Below are positions 15,647 through 23,248 of a stretch of DNA of 64,000 nucleotides, in pieces. The notes below the pieces were generated by a model that was not told where the DNA came from, did no database searches, and was given only the letters and a program-made list of their open reading frames with translations. The first letter of the stretch is position 1. Every line of letters starts with the position of its first letter. Source of the stretch: an uncultured Prevotella sp. (GTDB taxonomy: Bacteria; Bacteroidota; Bacteroidia; Bacteroidales; Bacteroidaceae); the NCBI GenBank assembly GCA_944321295.1, contig CALUKU010000004.1, positions 42,910-106,909 on the forward strand, given 5' to 3'. The position numbers and the translations under genes are program-made.

Positions 15647-16150
15647 ATGGCACAGACAACCAACAGCGGACTGCCTTACGCCCTCTATCAGGACAACCGC
15701 CGCACGAGCGCGTACAACGGCCAGTGGTACGCCCGCGCAAAACACATCAAGACGCTCACCTTCGAGCAGTTCATAAAGCACATAGCCGAGCACGGCTCCA
15801 ACTTCACCCGGGCCGAGATTGCGGGAGTGCTGTATAAGATGCAAGACTGTCTGCTCGAGCTGCTCATGCAGGGCTACAAGGTCGGCATAGGCGACCTCGG
15901 CACGTTCTATCTCACAATCTCGTCGAGGCCCGCGGCCAAGTTCGAGGACTTCAACGTCAGCGAGAACATCACGGCCGTAAACCTGCGCTTCCTGCCCAGC
16001 GGCCGCGACATCAACAACCTGACGTCGAAAGAGCTGCGCAAGGGCACGCGCTTCATCAACGTGGCCGACCTCGTGGCGCCCAGCGAGAAGGCCGCCGTCG
16101 ACGCCAAGTATGACGACGGCGAGGAAGAGGAACAGGGCGGCGGCGTTTAA
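15647..16150 (+). CDS. HU-like DNA-binding protein of the island
   Basis: 167 residues. YALYQDNRRTSAYNGQWYAR, the helical FTRAEIAGVLYKMQDCLLEL and GYKVGIGDLGTFYLTISSRP are the features of the Bacteroidetes HU-like family (IHF-fold subunits with an extended N-terminus). An acidic tail (DDGEEEEQGGGV) closes it. It probably bends or coats DNA of the element. A chromosomal paralogue lies at 56712-57170. A 'smalltalk'-like gene starts 25 bases downstream. Confidence 0.85.
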   Translation: MAQTTNSGLPYALYQDNRRTSAYNGQWYARAKHIKTLTFEQFIKHIAEHGSNFTRAEIAGVLYKMQDCLLELLMQGYKVGIGDLGTFYLTISSRPAAKFEDFNVSENITAVNLRFLPSGRDINNLTSKELRKGTRFINVADLVAPSEKAAVDAKYDDGEEEEQGGGV

Positions 16151-16175
16151 CGAACCCCTCACTTAACCAAGGCGT

Positions 16176-16379
16176 ATGAACAAGGATGTTTTGAAAATCA
16201 TCGTCAAGACCCTAATCTATCTCCTGTCGCTCGTCGGGGCGTATCTCGGCGTCAGCGCGATGGCGGCCTGCAGCGTGCAGCGCCAGGCGCAGACGACGGG
16301 GCGGGGCACGGGCATATTCCACTATTCTGACACGTTCAGCGTGGAGCACGGCAACCTCGTGAAGTTCAGGGTCAAATGA
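16176..16379 (+). CDS. smalltalk-like small membrane/lipoprotein
   Basis: 67 residues. MNKDVLKIIVKTLIYLLSLV is a basic start followed by a membrane helix, then GAYLGVSAMAACSVQ with a lipobox-like AMAAC. The tail (IFHYSDTFSVEHGNLVKFRV) is longer than in the usual 'smalltalk' peptides (about 30-35 residues) that accompany HU-like genes in Bacteroidales. Function unknown. A strong terminator follows ten bases downstream. Confidence 0.65.
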   Translation: MNKDVLKIIVKTLIYLLSLVGAYLGVSAMAACSVQRQAQTTGRGTGIFHYSDTFSVEHGNLVKFRVK

Positions 16380-16388
16380 CAAGCGCAG

Positions 16389-16424
16389 GCACGGGCGGCT
16401 GAAAAGCCGCCCGTGCTTTTTTTT
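16389..16424 (+). terminator. terminator after the smalltalk-like gene
   Basis: GCACGGGCGGCT, loop GAAA, AGCCGCCCGTGC and then eight T: a textbook intrinsic terminator closing the rightward half of the island. Confidence 0.92.
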
Positions 16425-16428
16425 ACGG

Positions 16429-16466
16429 AAAATCTTGTTTCTTGTTTCTTACTTCTTACTTCCTTA
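16429..16466 (-). repeat. right inverted repeat of the island
   Basis: AAAATCTTGTTTCTTGTTTC.. reading on to TACTTCCTTA is the reverse complement of 10645-10682 with one mismatch by my count. It sits directly between the island terminator and the severed kinase sequence. Confidence 0.85.
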
Positions 16467-16469
16467 CTC

Positions 16470-16706
16470 CCTGTATATCCACGAGAGTCAGACGGCGAAA
16501 GCATTGTATGTGATGTAAGGAACAGTAATTTCCCCAAGAACGATACCGACAGGAGCGGCCACGGCATTGGTCTTGAGCAGGTGGCAAGGCGGCTTGACAT
16601 AGCTTACGCCGGCAAGTATCAATGGGATAGCGGCGTAAGCGGAAACGGAGAAGTGTATTACTCAAAAATAACGATTTATGATACTAAGCTGTGCAATAAT
16701 CGATGA
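16470..16706 (+). pseudogene. LytS-type sensor histidine kinase, C-terminal fragment
   Basis: Only the end of the ATPase domain remains: SIVCDVRNSNFPKND, then the G2 box RSGHGIGLEQVARRLDIAY, then YYSKITIYDTKLCNNR and a stop. The sensor part, the histidine, the N box and the G1 box are gone. The remaining end overlaps the LytTR regulator start at 16678 by 29 bases, the normal arrangement for this kinase-regulator pair. The upstream side abuts the island's right repeat, so this is the right side of the scar. Confidence 0.85.
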
Positions 16707-17388
16707 CGAGCCGCTGGCTGCCGAGCTGCTTGCGAGCTATGTAAGCAAGACGCCGGGGCTGAGGCTTGCCGGCGTGTATGAAAGCGCCGTTACGGCAATG
16801 AGGGAGCTGCGTGAGAGGCCTGTTGACTTGTTGTTTCTTGACATCCAGATGCCCGAATTGAGCGGTCTTGAGTTTGCCACGCTGTTGCCGAAGGACACGA
16901 GGATTATCTTTACGACGGCTTTCGACCGTTATGCAATCGACGGGTACAAGGTCGACGCGGCCGATTATCTGCTAAAGCCGGTCAGCTATGACAGGTTTGC
17001 GGCGTCGGTGAATAAGGTTATAGAGTGGTTTGAAACCAACGAGCGGCGCAAGACGGCCGCCCGTGACAGGTTTGTTTACGTCAAGAGCGAATATAAGCTC
17101 ATCCGTCTTGACTTTGACGACATCCTTTACATAGAGGGGCTGAAGGATTATGTCAAGATATATTTCGAGGCTCCGCGCAAGCCTGTCCTGTCGCTTGTCA
17201 ACATGAAGCGTGTGGAAGATTGCCTTCCTTCGCCTCAGTTCATGCGTGTGCACCGCTCGTTCATTGTCAATATGGCCAAGGTGTCGATGGTCGACCGTGG
17301 GCGCATCGTCGTGGGTGACGTGTTCATTCCCGTGTCGGAGAGCTACAAGAACCAGGTGCAGGAGTACCTTGACAGCCACAGCCTGTGA
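16678..17388 (+). CDS. LytTR-family response regulator (partner kinase destroyed)
   Basis: 236 residues. The receiver domain has acidic D9/D10, phosphoacceptor D55 (LLFLDIQMPE), T79 in IIFTTAFD, and lysine in LLKPVSYD. It is followed by a LytTR DNA-binding domain (FVYVKSEYKLIRL, ILYIEGLKDYVKI, MRVHRSFIVNM). Such regulators usually control the transport genes in their own operon; here those genes and the kinase appear to be deleted, so it may be unregulated or served by small phosphodonors. Its 3' end overlaps the convergent HAD gene by 65 bases. Confidence 0.93.
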   Translation: MILSCAIIDDEPLAAELLASYVSKTPGLRLAGVYESAVTAMRELRERPVDLLFLDIQMPELSGLEFATLLPKDTRIIFTTAFDRYAIDGYKVDAADYLLKPVSYDRFAASVNKVIEWFETNERRKTAARDRFVYVKSEYKLIRLDFDDILYIEGLKDYVKIYFEAPRKPVLSLVNMKRVEDCLPSPQFMRVHRSFIVNMAKVSMVDRGRIVVGDVFIPVSESYKNQVQEYLDSHSL

Positions 17389-18022
17389 GGATCTCTTCGG
17401 GGCGGGATATGAAACAGGTGCCTCCGTAGGCCTTGAGGAAATCTTCGTCCCTAAAGCCCCACAGCACGCTTATGCATGGTATGCCGCAGTTGCGTGCCGT
17501 GGCGATGTCAACCTCGCTGTCGCCCACGTAGACGGCCGACTTCTTATCGGCGCCGAGGCGGGCCATGGCCTCCATGACGGTGTCAGGCGCCGGCTTTTTG
17601 CGTATTCTCGGGCTTTCGCCTATGGCTACGCTTATGCTGTCGGCGAAGAACGTGCGGCAGAGGCGCTCGGTGGCCTCGCAGTACTTGTTGCTCACCACGG
17701 CGAGCTTCTTTCCTCGGCGCTTCAGTTCGCCCAGCATTGCGGTTATGCCGGGGTAGGGGCAGGTGGTGTCGAGGTCGTGCTCAAGATAGTGTGCCATGAA
17801 TGCTTCGTAGGCCTTCTCCTCGTCGTCGTACCCTGTGCCTTCGGGCACGGCCCTTTCAATGAGTTTCCTTATGCCGTTGCCTACCATCATCCTTACTTCG
17901 CTGACGGTGTGCTCGGCGTATCCGCATTGCCTCATGGCATGGTTGACGCTCGCCGTAAGGTCGTCGAGCGTGTAGAGCAGCGTGCCGTCGAGGTCGAATA
18001 TGTAGGTGTCAAAGTCTTTCAT
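17324..18022 (-). CDS. HAD hydrolase, phosphoglycolate phosphatase-like
   Basis: 232 residues. YIFDLDGTLL is the nucleophile motif, then a helical cap, VVSNKYCEA (motif II), RKKPAPDTV (lysine motif III) and YVGDSEVDIATARNCG (motif IV). This is the Gph type of HAD phosphatase; the true substrate is uncertain. The last 20 or so residues (CGCQGTPAPGSCSSPTRE) are odd and Cys/Pro-rich and are encoded antisense to the LytTR gene, suggesting a lost native stop. Probably co-transcribed with the esterase and phosphorylase upstream (27-base gap). Confidence 0.88.
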   Translation of the reverse strand: MKDFDTYIFDLDGTLLYTLDDLTASVNHAMRQCGYAEHTVSEVRMMVGNGIRKLIERAVPEGTGYDDEEKAYEAFMAHYLEHDLDTTCPYPGITAMLGELKRRGKKLAVVSNKYCEATERLCRTFFADSISVAIGESPRIRKKPAPDTVMEAMARLGADKKSAVYVGDSEVDIATARNCGIPCISVLWGFRDEDFLKAYGGTCFISRPEEILTGCGCQGTPAPGSCSSPTRE

Positions 18023-18049
18023 TCTTTTTACTTGTCTGTTTCTTCTTAA

Positions 18050-18883
18050 TCAGTAAATGCTTTTGTCGTAAATGACTTCGGGGTCTGGCGCTCCGGTTAT
18101 CATGCCGTCATAGGCGTCGGAGAGGTCGGCCTTTACGATGTCTACGGTGGTGTTTACGGGCCTGCCCTTATCGGTAAGCGAGTGGGAGAAGAGCCACTCG
18201 TATGTCTTCTGCATATAGAAAACTCGGGCCAGCGCCCCGTGTGAGGCGCCCTGCAGCCACGTGTAGCGCAGGCGGCTGTCGTGGCCGTCGCGCTGCATGC
18301 TCTTTACCACGGCTTTCGACTGGCTTATGGGCACGGCGCGGTCGGCCGTGCCGTGCATTATCCACAGCGGCAGGCGGCCGAGGCCTTCGGTGTCGTTAAG
18401 CGTCGTGCCGCCGCATAGTGCCATTGCGGCCGCCACCTTGTCGGGGTAGGTTCCGGCGAAGTCGAGCGTGCCGTAGCCGCCGAGGCTCATGCCCATTACG
18501 TAGACACGCGTGGAGTCCATGGCGTAATGGCGCTTCGTCCATTCGAGCACGTCGTTGATCTTGTCAGGATCCCATGCTCCGCCCGTGTTTTGCGGCACTA
18601 TCACGAGAGCCTCAATCTGGCGTCCCTTCACGATGGCGTCAAGCGGCCCGTAGCGGCGCACTCTCGATAGGTTGCGCCCGCACAGGCTCCTGCCGTGCAG
18701 GAAGATGACGACGGGCGTGGCCTCGAGCGAGTAATAGTAGTCTTGCGGCGTGTACACCCAGAAGTCGTAGCCGCCGGGTATCGAGTCCTTTACGGGCCGC
18801 AGGAAGTCGTATTGGGCGAAGGCCGCCTGTGTGGCGGCTATGGCGATGACGAGTGATAAAAGCAGTCGTTTCATTAGGCTCAT
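18050..18883 (-). CDS. exported alpha/beta hydrolase (esterase-like)
   Basis: 277 residues with a signal peptide (MKRLLLSLVIAIAATQAAFA). The core has VVIFLHGRSLCG (oxyanion region), VMGMSLGGYGTLDFA with nucleophile serine in GxSxG, PLWIMHGTADRAVPISQS with the acid, and LQGASHG with the histidine. It resembles carboxylesterase / phospholipase or feruloyl-esterase-like periplasmic enzymes. Substrate unknown. Its ATG overlaps the uridine phosphorylase stop (ATGA), so the two are translationally coupled. Confidence 0.85.
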   Translation of the reverse strand: MSLMKRLLLSLVIAIAATQAAFAQYDFLRPVKDSIPGGYDFWVYTPQDYYYSLEATPVVIFLHGRSLCGRNLSRVRRYGPLDAIVKGRQIEALVIVPQNTGGAWDPDKINDVLEWTKRHYAMDSTRVYVMGMSLGGYGTLDFAGTYPDKVAAAMALCGGTTLNDTEGLGRLPLWIMHGTADRAVPISQSKAVVKSMQRDGHDSRLRYTWLQGASHGALARVFYMQKTYEWLFSHSLTDKGRPVNTTVDIVKADLSDAYDGMITGAPDPEVIYDKSIY

Positions 18884-19761
18884 ATCCTTTCCAGCACGAG
18901 CCTTACCAGGTCGTCTATGTGGCTCTTGTATCCCGTGTCGCTCTTTTTAGTCAGGCGGTTGGCTATGACCATGCAGCATGTCACGGCCTTGTGGCCCATG
19001 AGGCGCGCCAGGCCTGCCAGGGCCGAGCTTTCCATCTCGAGGTTTGTTATCTTCAGTCCGCCGTACTCGAAGCTCTCGAGCTTTTCGTTCTGCCGTGGGT
19101 CGGCCAAGGGCACGCGCAGCCGTCTGCCTTGCGGCCCGAAGAAGCCGCCGCAGGCTACGGTCACGCCGCGCACCATGTCATCGCCGGCTATGCGACCGGC
19201 CAGTTCCTCGTCGGCGTCAACCACGTAAGGCGCAGGTGCGCAGATGTTACCAGTCCATCCAAGGTGGTTGAGCAGGGCGCGCTCCATGGCGAGGTCGCAC
19301 ACGGCGTTGCGCCCCTCGTAGAAGTTGAGCAGGCCGTCGAAGCCGACTGACTTCACCGAGCAGACGAACGTGCCTTCAGGCGTGAAGGGCTGCAGTCCGC
19401 CGCATGTGCCTATGCGCACAATTTCGAGTTGCCGCGGCGTGCTGTTCTCGGTGCGTGTGGCAAAGTCGATGTTGGCCAAGGCGTCCATCTCGTTGAGCAC
19501 GATGTCGATGTTGTCACATCCTATGCCCGTAGAGGTAACGGTTATGCGCTTACCATTGTATGTGCCTGTGACTGAGCGGAACTCGCGGCTCTCAACCTCG
19601 CACTCTTTCGCGTCGAAGTGTGACGCAACGAGGGCCACGCGACCGGGGTCGCCTACTAATATCACCTTGTCGGCCAGCTGGCAGGGCTTCAGATGAAGGT
19701 GGAACACGCTGCCGTCGCCGTTGATTATCAGTTCTGATTCTGCGAAATATCTTTTTTCCAT
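18880..19761 (-). CDS. nucleoside phosphorylase, uridine phosphorylase-like
   Basis: 293 residues from MEKRYFAESELIINGDGSVF; a further in-frame ATG nine codons upstream is less likely. VILVGDPGRVALVASHFD is the phosphate-binding G-D-P-x-R motif, TSTGIGCDNIDIVLNE the nucleoside loop, and TNLEMESSALAGLA the ribose-binding ME. It cleaves uridine (or a related nucleoside) with phosphate to the base and ribose 1-phosphate for pyrimidine salvage. First gene of the leftward phosphorylase-esterase-HAD operon. Confidence 0.9.
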   Translation of the reverse strand: MEKRYFAESELIINGDGSVFHLHLKPCQLADKVILVGDPGRVALVASHFDAKECEVESREFRSVTGTYNGKRITVTSTGIGCDNIDIVLNEMDALANIDFATRTENSTPRQLEIVRIGTCGGLQPFTPEGTFVCSVKSVGFDGLLNFYEGRNAVCDLAMERALLNHLGWTGNICAPAPYVVDADEELAGRIAGDDMVRGVTVACGGFFGPQGRRLRVPLADPRQNEKLESFEYGGLKITNLEMESSALAGLARLMGHKAVTCCMVIANRLTKKSDTGYKSHIDDLVRLVLERI

Positions 19762-19825
19762 AGGTCGTTTTATTATTTTAGGAGTCAAAGTTGTTAAGAC
19801 AGATGCATGAAAAGTGAAGTGTGGA

Positions 19826-20002
19826 AAGAGAGTTTATCAAAATTAAGAAGTTAACAGGAGTTACCGGGAGTCAGGCTCGCTGTGCTCGCCCGGTATCGAC
19901 TGACAATAGCTTGAATTTTGGGCAACTTGGCATTTGTCCGTTAACTCCCTATAACTCCGACGCGAAGCGTCTAACTCCTGTTTACTACATTTTGATATGC
20001 CC
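19826..20002. repeat. dispersed inverted repeat, GGAGTTAAC family, copy 3
   Basis: Nearly the same arrangement as copy 2 (4523-4700): ATTAAGAAGTTAACAGGAG, the GGCTCGCTGTGCTCGCC hairpin, GACAATAGCTTGAATTTTGG, GGCATTTGTCCGTTAACTCC and CGACGCGAAGCGTC. It fills the gap between the leftward PD40 gene and the phosphorylase start. Confidence 0.82.
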
Positions 20003-20022
20003 TTTTATCTGCTCTTCGCTTT

Positions 20023-21195
20023 TCACCTTCCGTTGTTTATCAGCATGTTCTCCGTGTTGCGTATTTCCTTTTCCGCCTCGCGGATGTATTCGCGCAGTTT
20101 CTCGAGCTGCCTTTCGGCTTTTACAATTATTGGGGCCGTGCGCCGTTGGGTGCGGGCGTCGGCCGAAGAGTATTCGCGGCGCATGGCGTCGAGCTTTTCG
20201 GCCATGCCGTCGGCCTCGGCCTTCGTGCGTTGCAGGGTGGCGAAGCGTTCGCGGTTTGTGGGCGACTTGAAGTCGGCCGTGCTCGTGTAGACGGTGTTGT
20301 CATTGACAATAAACCTCATGCCGCCTCCCTTTGTGGCGTTTCTTTCCGCCGTCAGGTTCTTAAGCCTGCCGAGGGCCGCCTGTACGACGGCCTTGTCGGT
20401 CTGCGTGTCGCCGATGTTTCGGATGTCGGCCAGGCTTTCCAGCTCGTCGTCGTCAAGAGCTTCGGCGTCATACGTGGCGCGGCTGTCGGTTGGCACAAAG
20501 GTGTATATGCATACCTTGCCCTGCGGCTGCCGGCGCGACGTGGCCAGCCATCCGAGATTGTTGAACTCGTCAATGACGCAATAATAGTCGTCGGCGGCCG
20601 AGTTGTAAGGCAGGCCGATGTTCTCAGGCTCGTAGAAGCGGGCCGAGGCGGCGTCGTAGCGTGTGGCGTAGACGTCCCATCCGCCAAGCCCGTCCTTGCT
20701 TTTGCCCGCGAAGTAGAGCGTCACGCCGTCTGCCATCATGTACGGGCGGTCCACTTCTTCAAACTCGTCGCCAAGCCCGGCCACAGGCCTGTGGCCCGTC
20801 CAGCGGCCGCCAAGCTTGTCGGCCGTGTACAGCTTGCGGTGCCCCGCGCTGTCGACAACGGTGTAGAACATCCTGTCGCCCAACTCGTTGACGTAGGCCG
20901 TTCCGCCCTGCACGCCTGCGCTTGGCTCGAGGCGCTCTGGTGCGCCAATGCGTCCCGACTCGCGGCCGAGAGGTATCCGGACGGCAATGTCGGCCGAGTC
21001 GACCACCATGCTGTCGACGAACGTCACCTGCGCCGTGGCCGGCAACATTCTCTCATACGCTTCGCGGGCGCGTTTCTGCTCGGCGGTCATCTGCGTCTTG
21101 GCGCCCTTGGCAGCCCTGCCCCTTGTCTGTGCATGGGCAGCGGCGCCGGCCCATAGCAGCAGGGCGGCCAATGTTATGGTTTTTGTTTTCAGCAT
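20023..21195 (-). CDS. exported PD40 (WD40-like beta-propeller) protein with coiled coil
   Basis: 390 residues. A signal peptide (LAALLLWAGAAAHAQ) leads to PD40-like repeats between about residues 80 and 235: YVNELGDRMFYTVVD, VDRPYMMADGVTLYFAGK and YYCVIDEFNNLGWLATSR. The C-terminal part (about 300-390) is helical and coiled-coil-like (KAEADGMAEKLDAMRREYSS, LEKLREYIREAEKEIRN). Such proteins sit in the periplasm near OmpA-type anchors in Bacteroidetes; no OmpA domain is present here. Function unknown. Confidence 0.8.
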   Translation of the reverse strand: MLKTKTITLAALLLWAGAAAHAQTRGRAAKGAKTQMTAEQKRAREAYERMLPATAQVTFVDSMVVDSADIAVRIPLGRESGRIGAPERLEPSAGVQGGTAYVNELGDRMFYTVVDSAGHRKLYTADKLGGRWTGHRPVAGLGDEFEEVDRPYMMADGVTLYFAGKSKDGLGGWDVYATRYDAASARFYEPENIGLPYNSAADDYYCVIDEFNNLGWLATSRRQPQGKVCIYTFVPTDSRATYDAEALDDDELESLADIRNIGDTQTDKAVVQAALGRLKNLTAERNATKGGGMRFIVNDNTVYTSTADFKSPTNRERFATLQRTKAEADGMAEKLDAMRREYSSADARTQRRTAPIIVKAERQLEKLREYIREAEKEIRNTENMLINNGR

Positions 21196-21410
21196 GCTTG
21201 TTATTTCAGTTGTTTATTATGTTCTTATTTAAGTTACTCTGCAAAAATAAGAAAAATACATGTAACCAGCCGCCGCCGCATGTAAAAATGTTCATTCAGA
21301 CCGTCGTTTTTGCATTGCGCAAACTATTTTAAACCAGTTCATCCGCAGTTCTGGAGTATGTGACAGAGGTTTGTCCTTATATTTTTCTATGATATTATGC
21401 AATGAGAACA

Positions 21411-21583
21411 CCCTCTTCCAATCCAGGCTGTCGGTAACTGTCATCCTGAACTTGATTCAGGATCCAGAATGTAAACACCCTCATTGACCTTTTGAGATTT
21501 TCAATTCTGCAACGTTGCGCCATACACTGGATCCTGAATCAAGTTCAGGATGACAGTTACCGACCGCCTGGATTGGAAGAGGG
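21411..21583. repeat. large inverted repeat with 56-bp arms
   Basis: The left arm (21411-21466) runs CCCTCTTCCAATCCAGGCTG, TCGGTAACTGTCATCCTGAA, CTTGATTCAGGATCCAG. The right arm (21527-21583) is its near-perfect reverse complement. The 60-base loop is AT-rich and has no reading frame. The core TCATCCTGAACTTGATTCAGGATCC is itself palindromic. I recall this core as a short dispersed repeat in unrelated bacteria, so it may be a mobile MITE- or REP-like unit. Confidence 0.85.
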
Positions 21584-21988
21584 TACTTTCTTTATTATTG
21601 TTATCGACTCATACACCCAAACAGCGGATGAACTTTTTAATTCAAATAATTAATACGTTTCAGGTTTCCCGGCCGTATGATGGTCATCCGTTTCTGCAAT
21701 TTATCCACACCATTTGCTTTTTCTCGTGCTTCCATTTTGCTTCATAAAAAGTGCTTCCGGTAGCGTTTTGTCAAAACGTAAATGTCTGCCGCCGCCGTCG
21801 AAATAGAGTTGTAGGCCGCTGGAATGTAGTCCGTCACGCGTCCGTTAGCTGCCTTTTATGCCGCTTCCGGCGGCGTATTGTCTTGTAAAACATGGCTAAA
21901 CGCAGCGTTAAAAGCCGTGTTTCGTATCATTAAAGGTCGCCGTCATACCCGCTAACGGCGGTTTTTGTGGATGTTTTAATGTGTTTAC

Positions 21989-22010
21989 AGGCCTTTCGTA
22001 GGCCTTTTTT
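21989..22010 (+). terminator. terminator-like hairpin in the gap
   Basis: AGGCC, loop TTTCGT, AGGCC and then six T. No gene precedes it closely, so it may end an unrecognised short RNA. Confidence 0.5.
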
Positions 22011-22327
22011 ATTGCACACTTTTGCCTGTTATGCCGCAATGCTCTGTTCCCCAGCTTTTTATGTTTGCACGCTCTGTGTTTGCGTATTCTGGACGATGTG
22101 CTTCTTTTTTTGAAATTCCGTTGCTGTATGACGTCATGCAAAATCAGAATGTAAGCGTTTTCTTGGTTTTTGTGACATTGATGAAATGGAAATTTAAAAG
22201 TGGCGTCAGCGACTCTTCAGACCGTGTTGCCGGTCGGGGTTAAGTATTTTGGAATGGTTTGTTTACTTGACTTTTAGTCGCAATCACCTTATTTTTATAA
22301 TGCTTGTACATTTTATTTGCGTTAAAA

Positions 22328-22359
22328 TTTGGCCGTTCGGATGATTTGTAGTAAATTTG
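22328..22359 (+). promoter_or_regulatory. promoter of rplU-rpmA
   Basis: TTTG at 22328-22331, 20 bases, TAAATTTG at 22352-22359. The predicted 5' leader (to 22444) contains CGCAGCATGGTGCTGCG, a hairpin that may serve L21 autoregulation. Confidence 0.8.
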
Positions 22360-22444
22360 CGCCCGATTTAGTCCGCAAAGGCTTGAGCAAGTCGCAGCAT
22401 GGTGCTGCGCGCCTTACGGAAAAACCCGTTTAACATAATAATTA

Positions 22445-22762
22445 ATGTACGCAATTGTAGAGATTAACGGTCAGCAGTTTAAGGCTGAGCAGGGCAAGAA
22501 GCTCTTCGTGCACCACATGAAGAACGTGGAGCAGGGCCAGGCTGTTGAGTTCGACAAGGTACTGCTTGTCGACAAGGATGGTTCAGTACAGGTGGGCGCA
22601 CCCACGGTTGAGGGCGCCAAAGTAGTATGCGAGGTGGTAAGCCCCCTCGTAAAGGGTGACAAGGTCATCGTTTTCAAGATGAAGCGCAGGAAGGACTACC
22701 GTAAGAAGAACGGTCACCGCGCCCAGTTCACCGAAGTAAAAATCAAAGAAGTAATCGCTTAA
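22445..22762 (+). CDS. rplU: 50S ribosomal protein L21
   Basis: 105 residues. [19 protein letters not shown] and the C-terminal [20 protein letters not shown] are diagnostic. It binds 23S rRNA. First gene of the two-gene rplU-rpmA operon with a clear promoter; L27 begins 19 bases downstream. Confidence 0.98.
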   Translation: MYAIVEINGQQFKAEQGKKLFVHHMKNVEQGQAVEFDKVLLVDKDGSVQVGAPTVEGAKVVCEVVSPLVKGDKVIVFKMKRRKDYRKKNGHRAQFTEVKIKEVIA

Positions 22763-22781
22763 ATTCAGGAGGAACGCAGAA

Positions 22782-23045
22782 ATGGCACATAAAAAAGGTG
22801 TAGGTAGTTCGAAGAACGGACGCGAGTCGGCTTCACAAAGGTTAGGCGTTAAGATCTGGGGCGGCCAGAAGGTCGTTGCCGGCAACATCATCGTGCGCCA
22901 GCGCGGCACGAAGCACAACCCGGGTAACAATGTAGGTATCGGTAAGGATGACACTCTTTACGCACTTGTAGACGGCGTGGTTAACTTCCACAAGGGCCGC
23001 AGAAACAAGAGCGTTGTGTCTGTAATACCTGAAACCGAGGCTTAA
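22782..23045 (+). CDS. rpmA: 50S ribosomal protein L27
   Basis: 87 residues. [40 protein letters not shown] and [14 protein letters not shown] match L27. The start is already at MAHKKG, so there is no Firmicutes-type cleaved N-terminal extension. It acts near the peptidyl transferase centre. Confidence 0.98.
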   Translation: MAHKKGVGSSKNGRESASQRLGVKIWGGQKVVAGNIIVRQRGTKHNPGNNVGIGKDDTLYALVDGVVNFHKGRRNKSVVSVIPETEA

Positions 23046-23084
23046 CGCCGGGAGTTTTTTATTTACTTATTCCGAACAAACAAC

Positions 23085-23121
23085 AAAAATCCCGTTTCTC
23101 CTTGCGAGAAATGGGATTTTT
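23085..23121 (+). terminator. terminator after rpmA
   Basis: AAAAATCCCGTTTCTC, loop CTTG, CGAGAAATGGGATTTTT: a strong stem with flanking A and T runs. A second, weaker hairpin (GAAGAGTTTG / CAAACTCTTC) lies at 23199-23231 and may end the leftward gene at 23249. Confidence 0.88.
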
Positions 23122-23248
23122 GCCGTATAGGTGCGCCGCCGTATAAAGGATATTTCTTAATCCTTCCACGTTCATGAAAAACTGCACGTCGCCCCAATGA
23201 AGAGTTTGGCTGTTCATTTTTCAAACTCTTCGATAAATCCATTGTTGT

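Larger units (their letters stand above)
21196..22327. other. long gene-poor region before rplU
   Basis: No convincing gene. It contains the large inverted repeat at 21411-21583, degenerate words such as GCTTCCGGTAGCG and GCTTCCGGCGGCG (21760-21880), a terminator-like hairpin at 21989-22010 and otherwise AT-rich sequence with short unsupported frames. Confidence 0.6.
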
